64,000 bases of DNA from Gemmatimonadota bacterium. Its GTDB lineage: Bacteria; Gemmatimonadota; Gemmatimonadetes; Longimicrobiales; Gaopeijiaceae. Below the pieces are notes generated by a model. The model saw only the letters and a list, made by a program, of their open reading frames with translations. It made no database searches and was not told where the DNA came from. A program made the position numbers and the translations under genes. Below are positions 1-7,331 of the stretch, one piece after another (within the stretch, counting starts at the first letter, position 1; every line of letters begins with the position of its first letter). Where the stretch lies: NCBI GenBank assembly GCA_022571515.1, contig JACZXQ010000017.1, forward strand, positions 1 through 64,000. Reading direction: 5' to 3'.

Positions 1-2
1 CG

Positions 3-942
3 AAGCAACGCCACATGTGCATGGAGGAAGGGACGCTGTCGGAGTGGCTGCACGAAGTGCTGGAGCCACACGTCGAGGAGCTGGTGGTGACGGGTGTCGG
101 CAAGAAGAGCCGCGGCCCGAAGAGCGAGGGCACCGACGCGAAGCGTTGGTCGGGATGCGTTCGGGCTGGCCGAGCAACTGAGGATCGGCTCGATCGAGAC
201 GCGGGTCTACAAGGGGCGAGGCCAATTCGGGCGACTGGGAAATCTGGCGAAGGCCTATGGATTCCTGGTGGGCGACACGGTACGGGTGAAGAACCGGCTG
301 AGGAGCGTACTGCGCTCGAGAGGCGTAGGCTACGGAGCGGGCCGGTCCGTGTACTCGAAGCGCGACCGGGAGCAATGGCTCGGCGCGTTGCCGGAGGCGA
401 CGAAGGCGCTTGCACAGCACCTTTACGAAGAGCACGACGCGCTCGTGGCTCTGCGCGAGAAGGCCGAGAAGACGATGCTGGCCGGGGGCAAGAAGCATCG
501 GGAGTGGCATGTGCTGCGGACATGCCCGGGCTTGGGCCCGATTCGGGTCGCCGAGCTACTGCCGGTTGTGGTGACGCCGTATCGGTTCAGAAGCCGGAGC
601 GGGTTTTGGGCCTACTGCGGCCTGGGCATCGTGATGCGCAGCTCGTCGGACTGGGTGCGAGCTCAGACGGGAGACTGGGTGAAGGTGCCCGTGCAGCAGA
701 CTCGAGGTCTGAACCGAAACTTCAACCACACGCTGAAACGGATTTTCAAGGGAGCCGCGACGACGGTGATCGGGCGGGCGGAGGACGGATCACTGTACCG
801 GCACTACGAGAGCCTGCTGGACGGCGGCACGAAACCGAACCTGGCGAAGCTGACGATCGCGCGTCAGATCGCGTCGATCACACTGGCGCTATGGCGCACG
901 GGCGAGAGGTACGACCCGGCGAAACTGCGAGCTACGAAGTAA
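3..942 (+). pseudogene. IS110-family transposase, 5' truncated by the window edge and frameshifted
   Basis: Reading frame 3 from the left edge gives the end of the N-terminal RuvC-like DEDD domain (MEEGTLSEWLHEVLEPHVEE). At about 135-146 the homology moves to frame 1 (RDAFGLAEQLRIGSIETRVY) and continues to the stop at 940-942. A 2- or 4-base indel there would restore a single protein. The C-terminal half is the Tnp_20 domain: CPGLGPIRVAELLPVV, then RSGFWAYCGLG and MRSSSDW, the latter being the likely region of the nucleophilic serine. The ATG at 94 is therefore not a true start. The frameshift may be real decay or a sequencing error. Confidence 0.8.
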
Positions 943-1337
943 ACCGGCCGCGGAACGACGAGCGCGGGGTGGAAAGTTGCGTTCAACCAGATGGGTCCGA
1001 CGAACCGAAAGCGAACCGGTTACAGGGGAAAGCATCCATTGAAATGCTGGGCTGGGCCGAGTGGCCCGAGTCCCCCAGGATAGGTTATGCACCCCTGGAG
1101 AGCCAAACGAAGCGATGGGCCAATGAGCCCCAGATAGGAGGATGGTTCCTGCTCCCGAGCGGAGAACGCCAAGGCTGTGAAGGACCCTCGGACTGCGACG
1201 CGGAGCCGGCGAGCGCACCCACCTTAAATCGTCGAACCGGCAATCCAAACAACGCGGACGCCTGCGGTCAAAAAATGGGCCGCTGGCGCGTTGTGGACGT
1301 GTGTCTTGATCACTGGCCCCATAGGAGGATTTCAAAG
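943..1337 (+). other. Non-coding end of the IS110-family element, possible bridge-RNA locus
   Basis: About 390 bp without a convincing gene; the long open frames here on both strands are low-complexity, Arg/Ser-rich and match nothing I know. Two related motifs occur: GCCCCA-GA-TAGGAGGAT at 1127-1143 and GCCCCATAGGAGGAT at 1316-1330, differing only by the inserted GA. If the second marks the element's right end, the first could be the matching donor guide of a bridge RNA, which in IS110-family elements is encoded in the longer non-coding end. This is inference; the RNA fold was not computed. Confidence 0.4.
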
Positions 1338-1453
1338 GCCCTTGTCCGAGTGCGGCACCCTGTTTGAGCGAGCTGAGACGCGTCAGGAACCTCCCGCTGC
1401 GAGGCCGTTGCCACCCCAGGGTGCACGCTGGCCGGGCCACCCACCTCTGGTGG

Positions 1454-1752
1454 GTATCCGGCGCAGAAGGCGTTCGAGCCCCGCTCGGTCCCAGCCCCGC
1501 GAGGTCGTGACGATGGTGGCCGCCCAGGGCCTCCGGATGTCGATCGCCGGCCTGCTCGTCGGCACCCTCACGGTGATCCCGTTAGTGGCTCTGGTCGGAG
1601 ACGTCTTGGTGGGCTTCGGGATGACCGCCGCGGGGTCAGGCATGGTTGTGGCAGTCGGAGCCGTACTATTGGCCGTTACGCTGATCTCGAGCCTCGTTCC
1701 CGTGAGCGGGGCTGCCCTCGTGGGTCCAGTGAACGCGCTCAAGGTGGGGTGA
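1454..1752 (+). pseudogene. Remnant of an ADOP/MacB-type ABC permease (C-terminal end only)
   Basis: From about 1498 to the stop at 1750-1752 the frame encodes PREVVTMVAAQGLRMSIAGL, a hydrophobic helix, then SSLVPVSGAALVGPVNALKVG. This is the usual end of FtsX/MacB-like duplicated permeases: last transmembrane helix, P-x-R-R-A-like turn, D/N-P-x-x-ALR. Just upstream, in frame 2 (1454-1495), GVRAPLGPSP matches the conserved GVRxALGASP box of the same family, so a frameshift lies near 1493-1498. Nothing of the roughly 700 N-terminal residues remains. It directly follows the IS end, so insertion and decay are the likely cause. Confidence 0.6.
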
Positions 1753-1824
1753 GGTCGGGTCGGCCGGGTCGGTGGGTCTCGCGCTACACGCTTGAACTCG
1801 GCTGGGCCAAGCCCTGTTCTTTGG

Positions 1825-4800
1825 CTAGGCCTCCGCCTTCCTGGGCTGCGCCATCTCGCGGATCCGCTGGGAGGGGTCGTCCTTGTGCTTGGACAGAAGG
1901 GCCACCGCCCTGGGCGTGGCGATCTGGTAGAGGCCCACCGCTGCCACCGCGCGTGCCTCCTCGTCCCAGTGGTAGCCCAGGAATCCCAGCTTCCTTTTGG
2001 ACAGGATCTCCCCCATGGCCTCCACGGCGCCCTCGGCCTTCAGGCCCGCGAGGGCGCTGCAGCAGGCTGTGGCCCGTTCGGGAGAATCCGAGTCGACGAG
2101 GATGTCGATGAGGGCCTGAACCGCCCGCGGCGTCCCCACCGTGGCCAGGCTCCGAATAGCGCCCTTGGCGATGCCGGCATCCTCCCCTGTGGCGAAAGGA
2201 ACCATGAGATCCACCAGGTTGTCCTGCTGGAGCCGCTCGAAGAGATGGAACGACGCCCGTCTGATCTTGGGATTCTCGTCGCCGACGTTGAAGGCCAGCA
2301 CCATCCTGACGTCCTGCGTGACGATGTCGATGACCTCCAGGACCCGGTAACGGTGCTCCAGGAGCACTTCGGTGAGGACGGTCTCCTTGAGCCGCTCGCC
2401 GGCGTCGGCGTCCAGCTCGGCCAGCAGTCCGGCGGCGAGCTGCCGCACGCGAAGGTCCCTCTCCTGCTTCACGACGTCGATGAGCAGATCCATGGCCGTC
2501 ACGCCCATGTGGCTTACGGCCAGGCTGGCCCGCGCCTGACGATCAGTGCGACCCGATCGCAGGTCCTCCATGAGAAGCTGGCTCGTATGATCGTCCAGTT
2601 CCACCGACACGAGCGCCGCGTAAGGGCCGTCCGCGTGGGCCCCTCGGCCTCGCAGCTCGCTCCGGCGGGTCTCCACTATATCGTAGATGCGTGCGGCCAG
2701 GTGGTAATCGGAGAACCGGATGGCGGAGGCGCCCATGTCGTAAAGCAGCCGGGCCAGCTCGCTGAGCACCGACGGGCCGGTCTCCGACGCGGTCACCGCC
2801 GCGAGCGGCTCTAGGGCGATCTCAGAGAGCTTGTGCTGTAGGCCGAGCACCACATGCTCGAACATCCCCTGGCAGGTTTGGATCCGGACGAGGCGCTGGG
2901 CGGCATCGGCCTCGGCGTAGCCCGCGAAGACCCGGTGGAGAAGCTCCTTGACCTCGTCGTGCCTCCCCTCCAAGAGGAGCTCCTTGGCCACGCGCACGAC
3001 GGATTCGTCCACATCGAGGTCGGCGCCGTCGTACTCGTCAGGGTCCCATTCGAGGTCGATGACGTCGTCGTCCAGGACGTGCTCCTCCGGGCGTTCCGTC
3101 GGGCCCGTCACGTCGGCGACGGCGGCGGACCTGTCGCCACCCGAGCTCGGCGGGTAGCCCGCGAGCGCCGCTCCCAGCTGCGCCTGGACCAGGCCCGCCG
3201 CGTACGCTTCCTGGTTGAAAGCGATGCCGGCAAGGCCGGCCTCCGCGGCGAAGCGCTCCCAGAACCCGGGCACTCCCACGTCGTGGGGAGCGTCCCTCAA
3301 GCGCCCGAAGACGGCCTCGAGATCGCTTCTGGTGAGGCCGTCCAGGAAGGTGATGCTCGACAGGCTGAGGGAGTCGAGGAACTCCATGAACCCGTCCGCT
3401 ACCGACTGCCACTGGGTGACGTCGGCCCGCTGTCCGTTCACCAGGATGAACGTCTCCACCCTCGCCAGGCTCAGGCCCGACCGCCCTACCAGTAGTGCCG
3501 TGAGGGAGCCGAGCAGGTCCCCGATGGACGACGAGACCCGCTCGCTGCCCACGGGATACAGGCGGTAATCGCTGGCGGTCTTGAGGATGACCCTCAAGAG
3601 CTCCGGAATCAGCTCCATCTCGGCGGAGGAGAGCGCGTCCCGGTCCGTCGACGCGGCGCCCCGGGGGCCTTCCCCGCCCGGTTGGGACACACGCTTGTAG
3701 CGAGTCTGTCGCACCTCCACGTTCTGGAGCCGCTCGGTCCGGACGACCGTTTGCCAGTGCGTGGGCGCCAGCGTGCCGGGCACGCAGCTGCCCATGGCGG
3801 TGAGCAACCTTCCGAGTTCGTCCCCGGTGACGTCCCGAGTGAGCGAGAGAGCACGGAGCTCGGCCCCCTTCAGGAGATCGAGGAACGAGCTCTCCAGAAC
3901 CCTGTATTCGGCCAGGTCCAGGGGTATGCCGTTGGCGGACAGAGTGTCTTCGGCGATGGTGAGGGTGAGCCGCTCGGTGTGGGAGAAGATGGGATCGAGG
4001 CTGCCCCGCGCCTGCTCCATCGCCCTCACGACGGCCATGCTCTCCGGTGGATAGAGCTGGGCGCTCCGAACCGCGGACAGGACCAGGCGCAGCGCCCGGG
4101 GCACGTGCGCGGCGGTCTCCTCGTCCAGGGGCGCGCCGGCCTCGATCTCCTCGTCCAGGGGCGCGCCGGCCTCGATCTCCTCCCTCTCGTCGTCGGCGGT
4201 GTAGTCCGCCACCTCGCTGGGCTCGAAGACCGAGTCGCGGTACCGCTTGTGAATCTGCTCGTACTGGCGTGCCTTGGCTTCGTTGGCCGAGCGCCGGAAG
4301 TGGTACGCCAGCATGGAGGCCGAGGGAAGCAGGCGCTGCTCGAAGAGCCGCTCCTGGTACTGGCCCACCTCCTCGTGGAGCTGCTGGCGCCGCTCGTCGT
4401 CGATGGCGGCGTAGCTGATGTCGAGGATGCGTTTGCCCAGGAAGTGCATCACCTCGTCGTTCACCTGGAAGTCTAGGCTCACCAGGCCCAGGTTCTCAGC
4501 CCGGTCCAGGAAGGCCTGGACGCTGGACTCGTCCAGATCGGTGCTCCCCGTGAGGATGCTCACGGGAATGTCCTCACCCAGCGTGGACGCCCGCTCCAGG
4601 ACCTCGCGGTCCTGCTGGTCCAGCGCCGCGATCTTCTGCGTGACGATGTCTTCCAGGGAGCGCGAGAGGTATGCGGGATCCAACGGCTCGATGACCCAGT
4701 CCTGGCCGATGAGTTGGACCTTCCCGTCCGCCAGGAGGTTGCGGATGATCTCCGAGAGGAAGAAGGGGTTCCCGTCCGTGACCCGCACCAAGTCGTCCTC

Positions 4801-6123
4801 GAATCCCTCGGGCATCTGCACGTTGGGGAATACCGCCTTCAGGTACTCCGCGATGTGGGGCGGGCCCAGGGGCTTCAGGGTGATCCGGCGTAGCCGGATC
4901 TCCTTGGGACAGTCCGTGAAGAAGCGCTCCACCGGGGACGGCTCGGTCTCGCCGCTCAGCCGCAGGGACTCCCCGACGCTGCCACACAACATGAACTCGA
5001 GGTCGCCCCGCTGAGCCGCCACACTGAGGAGGAGGAGCGTCGCCTCGTCGACGAACTCCATGTCGTCCACCAGCAGGATCATCGGCCGGCCCTCCACCGA
5101 CTGTCGCAGAAGCCGGGTGAAGGTCATGAAGATGCCCTGCCGGGTCTCGCGGTCGATCTCGCCGGTGATCTCCTCCTTCACCAGGCCGGGAAGGACATGG
5201 GCGAGGTAGCTCCGCTCTCGCGGAGTCAGTCGGTGCAGGAGCTCCACCCCCTCGTCACCCCGCTGGTTCAGGAGGTCAATGAGAATCCGCGAAGCCAGGT
5301 AGTAGGGGCGGCGGGACTCGTGGGGGTCCCCCGCAACCTTCGTGACGAAGAAGGCCCCGTCCGCCTTGAGGTTCCGTCGCACCGTGTCCAGCAGCGTGGT
5401 CTTCCCCACGCCCGGTCCGCCCTCGAACACCAGGACCTGGCTCCGCCCCTTGGCCATGCCCCGTAGCACCCGGTCCACCATGTCCAACTCTTCGTCCCGG
5501 CCAACGATGCCCTGGAGCTTGAGACGCTGAAGCACGGCCCGGGGGAATACCTGGTCCTGATCCAGCTCCGAAGCCACGGCTGCCTGGTTCCGTCCGGAGC
5601 TCTTGGCCGCGTACAGGGCGATGTCGGCGGCGTGGATGAGCTCCTCCGCCGTGGTGGCATCCTCAGGGGCCACCGCGATGCCCACGCTCATGGTCATGGG
5701 CACCACCAAGCCGCTGTCGCGCTCCCGGAAGGGGCGGTCCCGAATAGTCTGGAGGAGGCGGTCCGCGGCGGCCCGAGCGCCGGCCCGATCGGTTTTGGGT
5801 AGGAGCAGGATGAACTCGTCGCCTCCGTAGCGCACCGGGAAGCCGTCCTCCCCTGCCACCTTCACGAGGAGGGCGGCCACCCACGTGAGAACCTGGTCGC
5901 CCGTCTCGTGCCCGTGCGTGTCGTTGATCTCCTTAAAACGGTCGAGATCGATGATGAGGAGGGACAGGGCGTAGTCCGTCTTCGCGCGCCAGTCGACCTT
6001 GTGAGCCAGGTAGCTCAGGAGGAATCGCCGGTTGTGGATGCCGGTGAGCTCGTCCTCGAAGATCAGCGTCGTGGGATCTCTGCCCACGTACTTCAGGAAG
6101 GCGGCTAGCTCCTCGTACTGCAT
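1825..6123 (-). CDS. Large GGDEF - AAA ATPase - HEAT-repeat signalling protein
   Basis: Start chosen at ATG 6123, which has AAAGGAGG at good spacing; a longer frame starts at 6168. The product has 1432 aa. Residues 20-180 are a GGDEF domain (LTGIHNRR 26-33, catalytic GGDEF at 100-104), predicted to make cyclic di-GMP. The RxxD inhibitory site is not conserved: Ala replaces Arg ten residues before the motif. Residues 205-560 form an AAA/STAND-like ATPase with Walker A GGPGVGKTT at 235-243 and Walker B ILLVDD near 349-354. The middle is a long helical region, and about the last 200 residues are HEAT-type repeats. No transmembrane segment is seen. The partner and signal are unknown. It is probably cytosolic, with the ATPase/HEAT part sensing or scaffolding. 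Confidence 0.85.
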   Translation of the reverse strand: MQYEELAAFLKYVGRDPTTLIFEDELTGIHNRRFLLSYLAHKVDWRAKTDYALSLLIIDLDRFKEINDTHGHETGDQVLTWVAALLVKVAGEDGFPVRYGGDEFILLLPKTDRAGARAAADRLLQTIRDRPFRERDSGLVVPMTMSVGIAVAPEDATTAEELIHAADIALYAAKSSGRNQAAVASELDQDQVFPRAVLQRLKLQGIVGRDEELDMVDRVLRGMAKGRSQVLVFEGGPGVGKTTLLDTVRRNLKADGAFFVTKVAGDPHESRRPYYLASRILIDLLNQRGDEGVELLHRLTPRERSYLAHVLPGLVKEEITGEIDRETRQGIFMTFTRLLRQSVEGRPMILLVDDMEFVDEATLLLLSVAAQRGDLEFMLCGSVGESLRLSGETEPSPVERFFTDCPKEIRLRRITLKPLGPPHIAEYLKAVFPNVQMPEGFEDDLVRVTDGNPFFLSEIIRNLLADGKVQLIGQDWVIEPLDPAYLSRSLEDIVTQKIAALDQQDREVLERASTLGEDIPVSILTGSTDLDESSVQAFLDRAENLGLVSLDFQVNDEVMHFLGKRILDISYAAIDDERRQQLHEEVGQYQERLFEQRLLPSASMLAYHFRRSANEAKARQYEQIHKRYRDSVFEPSEVADYTADDEREEIEAGAPLDEEIEAGAPLDEETAAHVPRALRLVLSAVRSAQLYPPESMAVVRAMEQARGSLDPIFSHTERLTLTIAEDTLSANGIPLDLAEYRVLESSFLDLLKGAELRALSLTRDVTGDELGRLLTAMGSCVPGTLAPTHWQTVVRTERLQNVEVRQTRYKRVSQPGGEGPRGAASTDRDALSSAEMELIPELLRVILKTASDYRLYPVGSERVSSSIGDLLGSLTALLVGRSGLSLARVETFILVNGQRADVTQWQSVADGFMEFLDSLSLSSITFLDGLTRSDLEAVFGRLRDAPHDVGVPGFWERFAAEAGLAGIAFNQEAYAAGLVQAQLGAALAGYPPSSGGDRSAAVADVTGPTERPEEHVLDDDVIDLEWDPDEYDGADLDVDESVVRVAKELLLEGRHDEVKELLHRVFAGYAEADAAQRLVRIQTCQGMFEHVVLGLQHKLSEIALEPLAAVTASETGPSVLSELARLLYDMGASAIRFSDYHLAARIYDIVETRRSELRGRGAHADGPYAALVSVELDDHTSQLLMEDLRSGRTDRQARASLAVSHMGVTAMDLLIDVVKQERDLRVRQLAAGLLAELDADAGERLKETVLTEVLLEHRYRVLEVIDIVTQDVRMVLAFNVGDENPKIRRASFHLFERLQQDNLVDLMVPFATGEDAGIAKGAIRSLATVGTPRAVQALIDILVDSDSPERATACCSALAGLKAEGAVEAMGEILSKRKLGFLGYHWDEEARAVAAVGLYQIATPRAVALLSKHKDDPSQRIREMAQPRKAEA
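4116..4175 (-). repeat. Two tandem 30-bp units inside the GGDEF-ATPase gene
   Basis: A 30-nt unit occurs twice in direct succession (4116-4145 and 4146-4175). It encodes the acidic ten-residue unit EIEAGAPLDE twice in a linker between the ATPase and the helical region. The copies look identical by eye, which suggests a recent duplication and possible copy-number variation. The unit length is a multiple of three, so changes would keep the frame. Confidence 0.85.
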
Positions 6124-6186
6124 GCGCCGAGAACCTCCTTTGGACCCGGAGGCGGTTCGCACCCACACACAGGGCGAACCTCCGGA

Positions 6187-6522
6187 TCAGTCGGGTCTTT
6201 TCGAAGGGCCCTGCCGTCTCGCGCTCTCCTGATTCGACGTTGGAGGTCTCCATGGCCGGCGTCCGATCGTCCACAGAGCGATAGGAAGGGCTGAACTGAA
6301 AATAAGCGTACCGCCAGGGAACTGCCATGATCTTAGAGCCGGGGTGTCGTGCGTCCCCTCCCTCGGCTTTACGCCGGCCACATTAAAGTTGACAATACAT
6401 TCGCCATCGAGAACGGGCTGATAGGCGTTGTGGGCGAGTCGGTCGAGGGCGTTCCGTATACGTATAAACTGATCCAAATCATACGTATACTCGCCGAGGC
6501 GTTCCTCGGACGGCCGCCTCAT
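6187..6522 (-). CDS. Possible small protein coupled to the upstream exonuclease (uncertain)
   Basis: A 111-aa frame starts at ATG 6522, whose ATGA overlaps the TGA stop of the exonuclease gene, an arrangement typical of translational coupling. The first 45 residues look protein-like (EYTYDLDQFIRIRNALDRLA). The rest is Pro/Arg-rich and unconvincing, and codon usage has less G/C in third positions than the neighbours. It also contains the inverted repeat at 6456-6490, so the region may instead be purely regulatory DNA. No homolog recognised. Confidence 0.2.
   Translation of the reverse strand: MRRPSEERLGEYTYDLDQFIRIRNALDRLAHNAYQPVLDGECIVNFNVAGVKPREGTHDTPALRSWQFPGGTLIFSSALPIALWTIGRRPWRPPTSNQESARRQGPSKRPD
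6456..6490. promoter_or_regulatory. Perfect 10-bp inverted repeat, candidate operator
   Basis: GTATACGTAT (6456-6465) and ATACGTATAC (6481-6490) are exact inverted copies separated by 15 bp. Each arm is itself nearly palindromic around TACGTA. The site is AT-rich in a GC-rich genome and lies about 340 bp upstream of the GGDEF-ATPase start. Two dyads with centres 25 bp apart fit cooperative binding of a dimeric repressor or activator. It could also be a transcript hairpin, but no T-run follows. The factor is unknown. Confidence 0.4.
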
Positions 6523-7313
6523 CTCCCGGCTGTCAGTTTCGCCGAGTTCCCCTCCAGCGCCTGCCGCACCGCACTCAGCACGTCCTCGTCCATGTCCTTG
6601 GCTCCGAGCATCCACCTGAGATAGTCCGGCCTATCACTGGCCACCTGAGCCAGGGTCTCGCCGCGGTGCTTCCCGCGCTTGAAGACCAACCCACCGTCGG
6701 ATTCCGTGAACCACCGGTCGAACTCCGTCTCGAACTTGCTGATCGCATCGCAGTAATCGTTGAGCCCGGCGAGATCCTTGGGCACGTCGTCGTAGCGCTC
6801 GAGTTGGGCCGCGAGCACGGCCGCCGTGGTCCGGATGTCAGCGAGGGCGGTGTGGGCCTCCTGGTGCTCTCGCTCCAAGTAGAACGTGGCGGCGGCGGAG
6901 AGGTCTCGGCGTTCGTTGTGGTGGAAGATCAGTTGCACGTCGATGAGCTTGCGGTTTCCGGCATCGAACGTGATTCCCGCCCGCCGGAACTCGGCGAGGA
7001 GCATGGGCACGTCGAACCGCCGGATGTTGAAGCCGGCCAGGTCACACGGGTCGAGCATCTCGTGAAGCGCATGGGCCCTCGAGGCGAACGGGGCCTCGTC
7101 CGCTACATCCGCGTCGTAAATACCGTGCACCTCCGACGCCCCGGCCGGGATCGGAATGCCTGGATTGAAACGACGCACGCGCTCCATCACGTCCCCCTGG
7201 GGGGAGAGCCTTATGATCGCCAGTTCGATGATCCGGTCTTCCGCGACGCTGAGTCCGGTGGTTTCCAGGTCGAAGAAGACCAGCGGGCGTTCGAGGTCGA
7301 AGGGTAGACGCAT
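6519..7313 (-). CDS. DnaQ-like 3'-5' exonuclease with exodeoxyribonuclease X-type C-terminus
   Basis: 264 aa. The DEDDh exonuclease fold is clear: FFDLETTG gives D15 and E17, GFNIRRFDVPML gives D101, and HTALAD gives H154 and D159. These residues bind two metal ions and cleave nucleotides from 3' ends. Residues about 207-252 (FKRGKHRGETL...DYLRWML) match the small C-terminal module found in exodeoxyribonuclease X-like proteins. The role is likely DNA repair or proofreading rather than the replicative epsilon subunit, because no polymerase-binding tail is recognisable. The ATG at 7313 has AAGG upstream and lies 18 bp after the sucA stop, so the two may be co-transcribed. Confidence 0.88.
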   Translation of the reverse strand: MRLPFDLERPLVFFDLETTGLSVAEDRIIELAIIRLSPQGDVMERVRRFNPGIPIPAGASEVHGIYDADVADEAPFASRAHALHEMLDPCDLAGFNIRRFDVPMLLAEFRRAGITFDAGNRKLIDVQLIFHHNERRDLSAAATFYLEREHQEAHTALADIRTTAAVLAAQLERYDDVPKDLAGLNDYCDAISKFETEFDRWFTESDGGLVFKRGKHRGETLAQVASDRPDYLRWMLGAKDMDEDVLSAVRQALEGNSAKLTAGR

Positions 7314-7331
7314 CGGGTCGGCCTTTCTGGA

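Larger units (their letters stand above)
1..1337 (+). mobile_element. IS110-family insertion sequence, partial (left end outside window)
   Basis: The element is recognised from its transposase, which has the IS110-type DEDD and Tnp_20 regions, and from the roughly 390-bp non-coding stretch behind it. The left end lies outside the window. The right end is not proven: I place it near 1330 because of the motif GCCCCATAGGAGGAT at 1316-1330 and because permease-like coding sequence resumes at about 1454. IS110 elements normally lack terminal inverted repeats and target duplications, and none is visible. A long non-coding stretch after the transposase is the arrangement known for the IS1111 subgroup. 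The transposase is frameshifted, so this copy is probably inactive alone. Confidence 0.7.

Noticed and set aside
889-1440. 183-aa minus-strand frame across the IS non-coding end
   Set aside because: Ser/Arg/Pro-rich translation without homology; typical spurious frame in IS110 non-coding ends.
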